From: Siphonodentalium dalli
Lineage: Eukaryota > Mollusca > Scaphopoda > Gadilida > Siphonodentaliidae
Length of the DNA: 64,000 nt
Assembly: GCA_032622095.1 (NCBI GenBank)
Contig: CP136067.1
Coordinates: forward strand, 96,398,707 to 96,462,706
Reading direction: 5' to 3'
The notes beneath the pieces are model-generated. The model had not been told where the DNA came from. It did not search any database and saw only the letters and a list, made by a program, of their open reading frames with translations. The position numbers and the translations under genes are program-made. Below, in pieces: positions 43,747-55,060 of the stretch (its first letter is position 1; every line of letters starts with the position of its first letter).

Positions 43747-43879
43747 TCTTTTGCAGACATAAAAAAAAACATGAATTAGACTGAACCCAAAATTATTCAT
43801 TAACAAGACAGGTCCCTTTAATATTCAAAAACATGAAATAGTCTGAACCCAAAATTATCCATAAACAAGACAGATCCCT
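43747..43879 (-). repeat. 67-bp tandem duplication in the 3' UTR of the SLC45 gene, copying the stop region
   Basis: TTAATATTCAAAAACATGAA plus CTGAACCCAAAATTATCCAT to CAAGACAG..CCCTTTAAT occurs twice. The unit includes the TAA stop and an ATTAAA that overlaps it, so the end of the coding sequence was duplicated into the 3' UTR. Confidence 0.8.
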
Positions 43880-44182
43880 TTAATATTCAAAAACATTCCC
43901 CAACATTTTGGTGGCCATTGGTCTCGAATTCTTTCTTAATTTCTTGAACCGAATCAGATCATCTTTGTTCTCCACTATATTTTGAACACAGAGACAGGCT
44001 ATGACGCCCATAATACCAGCAGTCACCATATAAGAAATAACCGATCCCGTCAAGTGTACGATGTATCCCATAAGGCCAGAGAGGACAACTTGTGACAGGA
44101 AGTAAGCACTGTCTATAGATGCCATGTCTGTTGCTATGCCGCGTTCATGATGAGCTGAATTCTTCATGTCATAGTAATAAAC
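43880..44182 (-). CDS. SLC45-family transporter: last exon
   Basis: On the minus strand an acceptor (TATATCTTTTACAG, 44186-44183) opens 100 codons plus stop, phase 0. It begins VYYYDMKNSAHHERGIATDM and ends NVFEY. The RGIATD motif followed by a FLSQVVLSGLMG helix is the pattern before TM11-12 of SLC45 proteins (nearest SLC45A3/A4 in my judgement). Two membrane helices are visible, then a basic tail. It continues from the exon at 51315-49879 across a 5.7-kb intron filled with repeats. Confidence 0.92.
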   Translation of the reverse strand, partial: VYYYDMKNSAHHERGIATDMASIDSAYFLSQVVLSGLMGYIVHLTGSVISYMVTAGIMGVIACLCVQNIVENKDDLIRFKKLRKNSRPMATKMLGNVFEY

Positions 44183-44242
44183 CTGTAAAAGATATACACA
44201 TTTATTGTATGCTTGCCTATAAAATGGTGGAAAATTACCGTA

Positions 44243-44267
44243 ATGTCGATTAATTAGAGCATTACTG
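44243..44267. mobile_element. Family A MITE, end fragment
   Basis: Only the right tip, TCGATTAATTAGAGCATTACTG, followed by TA, remains, 60 bases inside the SLC45 intron. Confidence 0.7.
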
Positions 44268-44652
44268 TATTCTTCAGAGGTACAGTGAAATCATGTTTTG
44301 TTATTTCACTGCAGGTTCCGATATTTCACTCTAGCTTGCTGACTTGAAACTAACAACTAGCAGGAACACACACGCTGTGCCGACAAGGTTGACCAAGTGA
44401 TCCACACTGTCCACTAGCCAATCAAAGGCGATGAATTAATGATGCCACTTGATCAATTGATAATTCTACAATATGTCAATTTCAACATTAGGCCGAGGCT
44501 CTTTCCTGTTTGTAAACATGCTCTTTAATCATGGACGTAAATTGGATACATCGCTGATTTAATTAAGTAGAGCTAATAATTTAATTTATTACATGATCCT
44601 ACCTTTATTCTATTCAATAAACCCATTCTATAAATTGTGATATTAAACGCAG

Positions 44653-44740
44653 GTCAGGGTTCGCGCTGCCATTTGCCAATTTGCCAATGGCAAAAATAAT
44701 TCACATTTGGCAAAAAATATTTTGGCAAGTCACTTTTTAA
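44653..44740. mobile_element. hAT-like left end
   Basis: It starts CAGGGTTCGCGCTGCC and continues with TTTGCCAATGGCAAAA units, like the ends of the element at 35430. I found no matching right end. Confidence 0.55.
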
Positions 44741-45138
44741 TTCCTCAATATAGTTGAAAAATATCGGTCAATCAATGCCATTCATTTTAGCAAACTATTA
44801 CAATAAAATTATATTAGTGGTGTTTTATATGGTTTCGGAAAAGTTAACACCTCTATTGAGATGCAGATAATCTGGTAACATTATTATTGATGGGTGGATG
44901 GATTACATACACAGTGGTGTTTACATAGCTAATCCACTTGTGATGTTCCCTTCTGATGAAGCAACTCCTCTACCATTTTATTGTTCGGTGATTGGTTTAT
45001 TGTTGCATGATAAACCACAATAGAGATGCAAGTATAATTATTAACTAACTGGTTTCCTGTCGATATCGAACGTCATTCAAACCGAGAATGTCGAAACATA
45101 AAACCCAAACAAGTATGTTTTGTCGAGGTTTTCGATCA

Positions 45139-45290
45139 TGTAATAAATAGAATCTACAACTCGTCCCCAAGTTTATAGCAGAATTTACAAAACTCGTCCA
45201 GTAAATTAGGCCAAATTTACTGGACTCGTTTTGTAAATTCCGCTATAAACTGGGGACCATTGTAGATCCTCTATTAAATAAGAGTAAATT
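45139..45290. repeat. Imperfect hairpin, about 65-bp arms
   Basis: AATCTACAACTCGTCCCCAA and CCAGTAAATT pair with the inverse AATTTACTGGACTCG and GGGGACCATTGTAGAT. It is probably a fold-back MITE of unknown class. Confidence 0.75.
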
Positions 45291-45336
45291 TAGCAACTCT
45301 GAGCATTAATATATAAGGTGCATATAATAAAAATAA

Positions 45337-45437
45337 TACCTACAGTTTTTTGTTTGTTTCGCAAGTGAAAATTTGACATTTCTTTCCAGACACTCATGAG
45401 ATATTTCGGTATTCAAACAAAAACTGTAGGTATTCTC
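45337..45437. repeat. Inverted repeat ACCTACAGTTTTT, about 20-bp arms
   Basis: ATACCTACAGTTTTTTGTTTG returns inverted as CAAACAAAAACTGTAGGTAT about 60 bases later. Confidence 0.75.
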
Positions 45438-45589
45438 TATCACATAATTAGCCCCAAAACCCGGCCTCATATTTTTTTAGTAAGACACGTGTGTATTATC
45501 AGCAAGCAAGTGATGTAAGAACTTAGCGCAATGATGTCGATGTCAATGTCTGAACTTTATTATTATGTTAATTAGAATATAACAAGAGA

Positions 45590-46745
45590 TGGACTGTCGT
45601 CCGGCGCATACCCCCTCGTGGCATACCGCCTAGTGTGGGCACATCTATAACTTATGATGGCTATACTCAGACATATGGCCCCAGAAATCAGCATTTTCAT
45701 ATAAACAAAGATAACTATAGAACAAAAAACCAAAACAAACTTTTAAATGTGCCATTAAATGTCCTCATAGTGGTGAATATCCATACAAAATTTCATTGAG
45801 TTCCAAGCATTACTGTTCAAGTTATGAGCTGAACAGACATCGGATGGACCAAACAACCAACATTTCCAGATGAACAAAGATGAATAACTCTAGAAAGGAA
45901 CAGCGGTGCAAAACAAAGGAACCCCCTATTGAATATCCTCATAGCAGTGAACATCCATACCAAATTCCATTGAGATCCCAGCACAATTGTTGAAGTTACA
46001 ACATGAACAGACACCAGGCAGACCAAAAAGCCAACATTTCCAGATGAACAAAGATGTATAACTCTAGAATGGAATATCCAAACAAAACGATGGAACCCTC
46101 TTTTTGATGTCCTCATAGCAGTGAACATCCATACCAAATTCCATTGAGATCCCAGCACAATTGTTGAAATTACGACATGAACAGACACCAGAGAGACCAT
46201 AAAGCCACTATTTCCAGATAAACAAAGATGAATAACTCTAGAATGGAAAATCAAAACAAAACGATAGAACCCTCTATTGAATGCTCTCATAGTAGTCAAC
46301 ATCCCTATCAAATTTAATTGCGATACGAGCACTACTGTTCAAGTTATGACATGAACAGAAACCAGACGGACCAAAAATCCAACATTCAAGATAAACAAAG
46401 ATGAATAACTCTAGAATGGAAAATCAAAACAAAACGATGGAACCCTCTATTTAATATCCTCATAGTTGTGAACATCCACACCAAATTTGGTTGAGATCCC
46501 AGCCCAACTGTTGAAGTTACGACATGAACAGACACCAGACGGACCAAAAAGCCACTATTTCCAGATAAACAAAGATGAATAACTCTAGAATGGAAAATCC
46601 GAACAAAACGATGGAAACCTCTATTTAATGTCCTCATAGTAGTGAACACCCATAATTTCATTGAGATCCGAGCACTACTGTTCAAGTTATGACATGAACA
46701 GACATCGGACGGACGTACGGACGGACGGACGCACAGATGCAAAAC
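45590..46745. repeat. Z-family tandem array, inverted relative to 33-34 kb
   Basis: Units of about 173 bp carry CATACCAAATTCCATTGAGA and AGATGAATAACTCTAGAATG, the inverse of the Z phrases. The left side reads AGATGGACTGTCGTCCGGCG, the exact inverse theme of the right side of the 33-kb array. All long minus-strand frames here are repeat shadows. Confidence 0.9.
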
Positions 46746-48965
46746 AGTATAACCCCCTTTTTTTTAACGAGAGGCCGATCACGATCGGCAGATGTTTAAC
46801 CCATACCTTGGCGATACCGATTAGCTATTTTAATAAATCCTTACACCAACCTTTTCAGGAGTGCAAAAGTTTCAATAATTGACACCTTACTATTAAGGTC
46901 ACAAGTGGAATCAGACTTATTGGGCACCTTGCTCACATAAACAGAATAGGAACACGGATGTGGGATTCCATTTCATTAACATATCAAGTCACTTCAACAC
47001 AGATATGTCTTATAGAGTGATAAAGCTAATTAAGCTCAATCCATAGTCAGAGAGAAGCACCATAGCAGTTAAAGACAAAATAGTTAGTTATTTGCTTATT
47101 ACACTGGAATGTGAGACATAACATATGATTTTTTTAATATTATTTTTTTTATTATGTTTTGTGTTAGCTGCATATTAAAAATTCTTGGGATCATTAGATG
47201 GGACAAAAGAGTTAATAGTTCCCGATTCAAAAACTAATCAATACCTGACCAACTATACAAGTGAGGGATGTATAGACCTGGATATAAAATGATTGATAAT
47301 GATTGGATATAAAATGATTTTATGCAGAATTTTCAGATAGCTAGAGGTAGGATATGAGATTGGTCAGATTGAAAATATTAGATTCATTACATTGAATAGC
47401 ATAGTGTATGACTATGGAATGGGGTGGGTTAATTTTCTTCTAAGCTGATCATTGGAAAGATATAATGTATCTAAACAGCGGAAATATAATTGAAGTTACT
47501 GTTAATATATTATTAAAATCATTCAATCGATACCAAAATTTATACAGGTAAAGAATGCATGTTTCATCATTAACATGGATGCAATTATTTATATAGTGAT
47601 CAAGTGAAAAATATTTAGTTATCACATTGTGTCAACAGGATTGGTGGAGGATGTTAATATTTCTGAGCAAATAAACTAAATGACCCTCACTGTGCAGGTT
47701 AGGGGTTTGTTATCATAAACTATGCCAAGAACTATAAACATAATCAATGGAAATATTTGAGTCATAAAATCGGATAGAATGGGGTTAATCTTACCCAAAA
47801 TAATGAACTGATAAACACAAAAAGTCTATAAAAAGCATGTCATTGGATTTAGAAACCCATACAATAAGTCAGTCTCTAATGTCATGAACCTGTTTCAACA
47901 AAGGGGTTAAATTAATTTTGTACAGAACACAGAATGGACCAGAGAGTCATCAATCATGGTCTTGTCAATTTTTTAGAGACGCTAGCACACTGTGTGTGAT
48001 AAGAGTCTGAGAGTCAGGAGAGAAATTTTATTAGTGTTGAGAGATTTGTTTGATCAGGTGTTCTGGTCCATACAGGAGAGAACCATGCACTATCACTGTG
48101 ATATGTGTCTAAAGAGATTTTACTCTGTGAGCCATGGTATTTACCTAATGTCAAGCTAAACAAAACTCATTTCCAATAAGACACTGGCTGTGTAATAAGA
48201 TCTCCTCTTCTAAGCTAACAGTGCCTGCAGGCATTAATTAGATTATCAGCTACTTGAATTTTAAATGGCCATAACTCTGTTAAAATATACCAGATCAAAT
48301 TTGAACCTGATCTGTATTTCGGGGTGAGGACCATATGTACCAAATTTGGTGCTGATCAGATGAAAAATATTTAAGTCAACACAGCTTGGATGAATTCTAT
48401 TTAAAAACAAGAGCAGAAAGAGTTAACTAAACGATACCAAAAACCATAAAGATGAAAAACGTGCTAAGAAAAACCTAGGTAAGAAATATGAGGCATATCA
48501 GAAGAAAACAGTTTGACTTTAATAGATGCATCAGATAGCATTTATGTGCAGGGTTAATTATTTTCTAAACCGATCAACCTATCGATACCAAAAACTATAC
48601 AGGTGAGGGGTGTGTCATTATAAACCTACATATCAAATATGAAAACAATCGGACAAAAAATACTTTGGTTACAGCATCGGATAGCTCATGCCTATGTGCA
48701 GATGCAAAGTGTTAATAATTTCTCAACCGATCAACCGATCGATACCAAAAACTATACAGGTGAGGAGTGTGTCATCATAAACATGCACATAAAATTTTAA
48801 CAAGATCTGATAAAAAATATTCAAGTAAATGAATCGGATAGCAAGTGTCTACGGACAGACGGACAGACAGACAGACGGACGGACGAACGACGGATGGTTG
48901 ATCCGGACGTCGGCATTATGTGTACCATACATGGTATGGGTACACATAAAAAGGGGGTATAATTA
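46746..48965. mobile_element. 2.2-kb element with GTATAACCCCCTTTTT ends and degenerate tandem units
   Basis: The left end AGTATAACCCCCTTTTTTTT is inverted at the right end, from AAAAAGGGGGTATAATTA. Inside, from about 47190, units with CGATACCAAAAACTATACAG and GAAAACAATCGGACAAAAAA recur at about 160-180 bp with much divergence. A GGACAGACGGACAG run precedes the right end. There is no coding signal. Confidence 0.65.
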
Positions 48966-49239
48966 TGATATTTGATTTGTGTTGGGTTATTTATTGCCTA
49001 CTGTGAGATAAACATGGGTGATAAGGTTGGTTGAACAACTTTGTCAACATGAAAAGACACATTTAAAATGGAATTATATTTTTTCTTGAAGGTGTCTTTA
49101 GTTCCTCTTTGGTTATGATAAGGAAATCAATATTAATTTTTTTTTAACCCCACCCTTTTCGAGATCGTTTCTCCTCGATAAAATGTGATTATGTGATAAA
49201 AGTGGATCTCAAATTCATTGCAATTCTCTACAAAATTTA

Positions 49240-49335
49240 TTAACCTCGTTCACTAAATTTGATTCGAGCTTTGCTAAAGCTAGGCTCGAATTGAATTTAG
49301 TGCACTTGGTTAATAAATTTTGTATGGAATTGCGA
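49240..49335. repeat. Hairpin, about 40-bp arms
   Basis: CTACAAAATTTATTAACCTC and AATTTGATTCGAGC pair with the later GCTCGAATTGAATTTAG and GGTTAATAAATTTTGTATGG. Confidence 0.8.
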
Positions 49336-49379
49336 CTCATTAGAGATCGTCAATGAATGTATAGATTAACCCTTTCATG

Positions 49380-49550
49380 ACGGGAGCTGCGCAGGTGCAG
49401 CATTCAAGATCCTGTGCCAGTGCATTCTCTCTATATGCGATCTCCCATAGGGAGCCTCACATTATATACTGGTTTACAAGGTCAAGGTAAATATTGTTAG
49501 GCCAATGTATTCTCTTATATACCGGTAAGTGAGCCTCCCTATGGTATAAT
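49380..49550. mobile_element. piggyBac-like MITE E
   Basis: It begins directly after TTAA (49376-49379) with CCCTTTCATGACGGGAGC, and carries CATAGGGAGCCTCACATTAT and its inverse around GTAAATATTGTTAGGCCAATG. The right end is lost. Confidence 0.72.
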
Positions 49551-49577
49551 ACCGGTAAATTGAATATCTGGGTTATC

Positions 49578-49835
49578 AAGCAGAATGAGGTCCTAAGAGG
49601 TGCGGGATAGCATAACCAAATTCACCCTCTGGGGACCTCATTCTGCTTAGGCCTCACCTTCTGGGAAGTATCTATTGTCTCAAACTGGGAACTTCAATCT
49701 GATCCTAGGTCTCCCATATCAGTTGGGCCTTGGAATGAAGGAGAATAAAGTTCCCAGAGGATGAATTTGGTGATGCTAGCCCACCTTGCTAAATTTACCC
49801 TCTTGGGACCTCATTCTCATGATTCTGTAAATGAG
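49578..49835. mobile_element. Fold-back family B, degenerate composite
   Basis: GCAGAATGAGGTCCTAAGAGG, CTGCTTAGGCCTCACCTTCT and TCTCCCATATCAGTTGGGCC modules. It ends about 45 bases from the SLC45 exon donor. Confidence 0.7.
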
Positions 49836-49878
49836 AGACACATTGTAATTATGAAATTGGGAGGATTTTGGTTCTTAC

Positions 49879-51315
49879 CTCAGGTTCAGCATGATACTTT
49901 GCCACTATGATGAATGGTGTGATCGTGAGAGTTGCATATGCGAACCCGGTGAGGGCCGCCATGAAAGTCACAATAACAATATTTTTGGTCAGCACCATTC
50001 CGAACATGGCTAGGGTAAATGTCACCATCCCTAGGAGATATGTAGTCCTGCAGCCATTTCTCTCGATATATCGCTCGACGAATAGCGCGTAGAATGCCGA
50101 AGTTATGCAATGTAACAGAAGTCCCCAACTACCCATTCTCACACCCTCATCGTACAAAATCCTCTGCTCCGAGCCCTCGGATGCATTCGGATTTCCTTCA
50201 TACACGGCTTGTCCGACGAAATCTGTGAAAAACAAGTTGAAACCCATAACTGCTGTCCAGCTGAAGAAATTAGTCGTGACAAGATACCACAGAACTGTTG
50301 GCATATCAAGCAGATTACGTATGGGTTCCGGCATCTTGTCGTAAATTGCCGATGAAATAAATTTAACAAGGTTTTTCCACTGGAGACAAAAATGCCATTT
50401 ACTGAAATGTTTCCGCCTGAGAAATGTTCTGCGAGATATGTTTTTTGTTCGAGGATGAATGTCAAGGTCAGATTCGTCAGAACTACCGCTCGTCTCGTAT
50501 CCAGATTCCAATACATGAGTATCCAGTAAGTTATATTCGTCGTTGATATGCGTTAAAGATTTCTTTTGGGTAGTTTGTGATTTATATGGGACGGTTTGAT
50601 TATAACCCACTGGTTCTTCCTTGATTATCGTCATAGAAACGACTAGAAGCGTGAGAAATAATATCATCAATAGGAAGAAGACGATTTGTTCCTGGCCACT
50701 GAAATTCAGCCACACCAAGCTAGTGTTCCAGTCTATTGCGGTGACAAGATATCCGATAACTCCTCCCATGCTGATCATCATCGAATACCCCATGAACACT
50801 CGGTTATGTTGGTCAGTTCCTTTTGAAATGTCCGAAAGTAAAGCTTCGCATGGAGTTAAAATTGATTGACTTGTGAAATCGAGCAAAACCACGCCCACTG
50901 TGAGAAACAGTAAACCAATCATGTAATGGTAGCTAGAATCGGTGCTGAATATTCGACAAAGCCATTCACCATAAGGAATAATAATCAGTGCCATCATTAA
51001 TATTACAGATAACGCGACTATAAACGGTCGACGTCTGCCATGACGGCTCCGGCATTTATCACTTGCTCTGCCGATAACTGGGACGAGAAAGAATCCGAGA
51101 AGTGGTCCAATTCCGATTATCATACTCATATTTTCCTCTGAAAATCCAGATTTTAACAGCATCGGTGGAATATATGTGAACCCGGCACACGCACATATTT
51201 CTACACCACAAACAACGGCATTTAGTCGTAATATATGGCCGAGTGTCAACTGTTTTTTGTTGTGAACTCTGACATCTGGGACAGACTGTGATGACATTTT
51301 TGGGCGTCTTTTCAT
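49879..51315 (-). CDS. SLC45-family transporter: first coding exon
   Basis: The ATG is at 51315-51313; the open frame extends only one TTG further. It runs 479 codons to a donor GAG/GTAAGA, phase 0. TM1 holds GVEICACAGFTYIPPMLLK, the family start with an acidic residue. The MFS loop motif GRASDKCRSRHGRRRPFI (82-99) is the SLC45 signature. About ten membrane helices are visible, with a large charged loop (about 240-310) rich in Ser, Asp and Arg. It continues to the exon at 44182-43880. The role as sugar/proton carrier is from family knowledge; the substrate is unknown. Confidence 0.95.
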
Positions 51316-51520
51316 CAATTACTAATTGCATCTATATCGTCTTAGAAGGTTGACAGAAACTTGGAAAAATCTGGAATTAAAAGAGCCAAAGGTTTGAATG
51401 TATAGAGGATACCTACGACCTTTGACTGAATACAAGTTCTGATTCATAGATAAAACACTATACGAAGCTCAATATCACTCTGTAACATGCATTCCCATAA
51501 GTGTTCAGACTATTACCATC

Positions 51521-51905
51521 TTAACCCTTCCATGACTGGAGCCTCACATGTACAGTAATGCTCTAAATAATCGACCCCTTAACCACAGCAGAATTATGGG
51601 TAATTTTTCAGGATTTAGTCGGAAATATGGCTTGTTGCCATTCATCAGAAAGCTCTCAGTGAGAGCTTTCCGATGAATGGCAACAAGCCATATTTCCGAC
51701 TAAATGAGAGCTTTCTGATGAATGGCAACAAGCCATATTTCCGACTAAATCCTGAAAAATTACCCATAATTCTGCTGTGGTTAAGGGGTCGATTATTTAG
51801 AGCATTACTGTATAAACATATATAAGAGCAAACATTGGCCTAACAATATTTACCTTGACCTTGTAAGCCAGTGAATTCTCTTTTATATATGCGAGGCTCC
51901 CTATG
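51521..51905. mobile_element. piggyBac-like MITE E split by a family A MITE
   Basis: TTAA followed by CCCTTCCATGACTGGAGCC; then the family A copy 51553-51810; then the E sequence resumes with GGCCTAACAATATTTACCTT to GAGGCTCCCTATGGG. Confidence 0.82.
51553..51810. mobile_element. Family A MITE with a third partial arm, 258 bp
   Basis: A TA-flanked copy in which GAGAGCTTTC..GATGAATGGC to CCGACTAAAT is present twice in tandem on the right side. It is inserted in a MITE E copy about 200 bases upstream of the SLC45 start codon. Confidence 0.92.
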
Positions 51906-52284
51906 GGTGACGCGCATATTTATGAGAATGCGGTGGATTATCTCTTCAGCATCATGATCTATATAGTTTCCTGGGTATGAAATAATAAATATGAATCGAA
52001 GACTCCTGTCCAGAAACACATCTATCAATTAATATTGATTTTATTTGGAATTTTGTTCGTATAAAATAACTTTGTGTCGTTCAATAACGTCCTTGATATT
52101 CAATTTCACGACCGTTTTGTTATATATATGAGTTTAGTGGATATTTTAAGTTATTTTATTAACATGGTATAATAGTTTTCCCCAGGGCCTGTAGGCTCAT
52201 TGGTCCGACACATGAGTCACAACACCGAAATAATCTCTTTAATGCCTTCAAATAACAATATCAGTTTAATTTTACCATTCACTT

Positions 52285-52880
52285 GTACCTGTGTGGAAAG
52301 AACATAGTTAATCAAGAAAACTCAGGTACAGTAATGCTCTAAGTAATCGACTTCTTAACCACAGCAGAATTATGGGTAACTTTTCAGGATTTAGTCGGAA
52401 ATATGGCTTGTTGACATTCATCGGAAAGCTCTCGGGGCTTTCCGATGAATGTCAACAAGCCATATTTCCGACTAAAACCTGAAAAGTTACCCATAATTAT
52501 GCTGTGGTTAAGAAGTCGATTAATTAGAGCATTACTGTAGAACACAGGTGAGACATGAATAGGAATAATGCCACTTTAGTGACTTGCGGCTCTATTGAGA
52601 AATTCTTCTCCTATATCTGAGAAGGCAATAGACCATATTATTTAACTGCGAGGAAAGAACAAAGCTTATCAAGAAAACTCAGATAGAACACAGGTGAGAC
52701 ACAAATAGGAATAATGCCACTTGTGGCTCTTCAAATCACATTGAGAAGTTCTTTGCCTGTCATAATGAGAAGGCAATAGACCATAAACAGTAAATTATTT
52801 ACCTATTTGGAAAGAACAACGCTAATCATGAAAACTCAGGTACATGTAGAACACAGGTGAGTCATGAATATGAGAACTAG
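52285..52880. repeat. About 155-bp tandem repeat, 3 units, one carrying a MITE
   Basis: Each unit contains GGAAAGAACA, ATCAAGAAAACTCAG, AGAACACAGGTGAG and GAGAAGGCAATAGACCATA. The first is split by family A at 52329-52537; the second (CTCAGATAGAACACAGG at about 52677) shows the empty site. Confidence 0.88.
52329..52537. mobile_element. Family A MITE, 209 bp, with in-window empty site
   Basis: Flanks TA at 52327-52328 and 52538-52539. Comparison with the neighbouring tandem unit shows a single TA at the unoccupied site, confirming TA duplication. Confidence 0.96.
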
Positions 52881-53172
52881 GACTAATGCCACGTACTGTA
52901 CTTATGTGAATATATTAAAATTAAAACTCTTTAGTAACCTTAAAGGCTTTATTCACTGCGTGTTTGATTTGTAACAGATGTTGAGAGATTTAAACCGATC
53001 AATAAGAATCCCTGTATGTGCATACCTGTCTACCTGGCATACCTGTCATGGTGTCCTTAATAAAAAAGTTATAGGAATGATGCCGGAATGCCGGATAAAC
53101 AGTAAAGTCAACAGTGTAAACATATTCAAGGAGTGAACAGGCAAACTGACAATCAAACACAGGTGGCTGTAT

Positions 53173-53640
53173 CAAGCCTTGAAGTGTGTCTGTCATTTGC
53201 AGAATGAGGTTCCCAGAGGGTGAATTTAGTGACATTATCCCACACAGTGGGCTAGCATAACAAAATTCATGCCCTAATGGGTGAACATCACAAACTTCAA
53301 CTGGGGAACTTCAATCTGATCCCAGGTCTCCCATATATATGTAATAGCCTATGGGAGACCTAGGATCAGATTGAAGTAAGTCCCAGTTGAAGTTGGTGAT
53401 GTTCACCTGTTAGTCACCTTGATTATGCATTTTATCTTTGGCAAATTAGGGGATATAGAAACTGGATGGAAGGGAAAAAGTAACTAAAACAATGTTAATT
53501 TGAGACTACAGATCCTTCCCAGAAGATGAGGCCTAAGCAGAATGTGGTCCCCATAGGATGACTTTAGTGATAGGTAGTCACTAAATTCACCCTCTGGGGA
53601 CCTCATTCTGCAAATCACAGACACACTAATTCAAGGCTTG
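53173..53640. mobile_element. Fold-back family B, long composite, 468 bp
   Basis: The ends CAAGCCTTGAAGTGTGTCTG and ACACACTAATTCAAGGCTTG enclose two nested hairpins, one around AACTTCAATCTGATCCCAGG and its inverse (53295-53400). It is the longest copy with both ends preserved. Confidence 0.82.
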
Positions 53641-53830
53641 GACTATAGTTATGGCACCAATCCTCCAGTTACAACAACAACATCTATTTTAAAGACATAA
53701 TATGTGCTTATAATTATTTCACTAATTCTAACTGATATTTTACAATGCAGCCACTACACCCATTTGAAGAATGTATCACTAAACTACTACTATGGAAAAA
53801 TCAACAATGATGGTACCCTTTTATAAAATA

Positions 53831-54042
53831 CAGTAATGCCCTAACTAAAGGACTACTTAACCACAGCAGAATTATGGGTAACTTTTCAGGATTTAGTCGG
53901 AAATATGGCTTGTTGCCATTCATCGGAAAGCTCTCACTGAGAGCTTTCCATTAATGGCAACAAGCCATATTTCCCACTAAATCCTGAAAAGTTACCCATA
54001 ATTCTGCTATGGTTAAGGAGTCGATTATTTAGGGCATAACTG
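53831..54042. mobile_element. Family A MITE, full length
   Basis: TA-flanked, 212 bp; arms meet at CTCTCACTGAGAG. Confidence 0.95.
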
Positions 54043-54536
54043 TACAACGCCTGAACTACACAAAAATGTAAACAAACAGTCAGCCATTCATCCTGAAAAA
54101 ATCATCGATAAACAAACGGCAATGATTTCACTAACTGGAGTTGTTGTATTTCATTATAAAGGATGTTCCAGAAGATAATTGCTACAATTTCCCAAATTTA
54201 CGCGAGTGCCCAAGAATTTTCAGACCACTTTTTGGACTTTTTTTCCGTCCAAAAAGTTTGGCTCAGCCAATTGAGTCCATTGATAAATTAATACTAAAGT
54301 TATCATCTAGAAAAAAAAAGATGATGGATGGACTGACAGGCTGATTACATACCAAAAATTCAACCTACATGTAAATATTCTATGGTACATTTAATACCAA
54401 TAATCTGGCGCCTCTGGGATCTCCCTCCATCTTGGACACTGGAAAACACACTATTAGCATTCACATCATTATCAGTGATAAGCCAAGTTCCTGCAAAGAT
54501 AATATATACTGGTACATTAATACAGCAACTTATTAA
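54043..54536. other. No gene recognised
   Basis: A frame at about 54165-54344 (DVPEDNCYNFPNL...) looks mildly protein-like, but it has no ATG near its start and no splice context I trust. Confidence 0.35.
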
Positions 54537-54626
54537 CCTTTTCATGAGTGGAGCTTCCTGAATTTTTGTGAAAACCCCCTGCCAATGCATTATCTTATAT
54601 AGAGGTATGCGAGTTGGCCATAGTTC
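54537..54626. mobile_element. piggyBac-like MITE E fragment
   Basis: It follows TTAA (54533-54536) with CCTTTTCATGAGTGGAGCTT, and is cut off by the family B copy at 54627. Confidence 0.65.
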
Positions 54627-54880
54627 CAAGCCTTGAAATAGGGTGTCTGTCATTTGCAGAATGAGGACCCCAGAGGGTGAATTTAGTAATGCTACCCCGC
54701 ATAGTGGGCTAGCATCACCAAATTCACCCTCTGGGGACCTCATTGTGCTTACACCTCAGCAGAATGAGGTTCCCAGAGGGTGAATTTGGTGATGCTAGCC
54801 CGCTATGCAGGGTAGCATCACTAAATTCACCCTCTGGGGACCTCATTCTACAAATGACAGACACCTTATTTCAAGGCTTG
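54627..54880. mobile_element. Fold-back family B, two-module copy, 254 bp
   Basis: It has the same plan and nearly the same length as 29681-29935 and 28217-28466, ends CAAGCCTTGAAATAGGGTGT and inverse. It sits within MITE E sequence. Confidence 0.87.
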
Positions 54881-55060
54881 AGTTCAACAAACAACCAGAA
54901 CTATTATCTAAACATTTCCCTCAATAAATAGGGATCCTTCTGCATTTTTATTTATCTGTCGTCTGCTTTTATCACCATAACATCCCTCCAAATGATTAAT
55001 AGACCATATTATAAATGATGTATAATTTTATAACTGATTTGGATATTCCATTATAGTATA

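Larger units (their letters stand above)
43880..51315 (-). other. Gene model: SLC45-like MFS transporter, 2 coding exons, 579 aa
   Basis: The exons 51315-49879 (479 codons) and 44182-43880 (100 codons plus stop) join in phase 0 with GT..AG borders. The length suits the SLC45 family. These proteins are 12-helix transporters thought to carry sugars with protons; a plasma-membrane or endomembrane place is likely. The intron holds Z-family and other repeats, including two hairpin elements. Further 5' untranslated exons cannot be placed. Confidence 0.9.

Noticed and set aside
45817-46742. Minus-strand frames of 171 and 118 codons
   Set aside because: They follow the Z-family tandem unit and repeat the same phrases; no start or domain is convincing.
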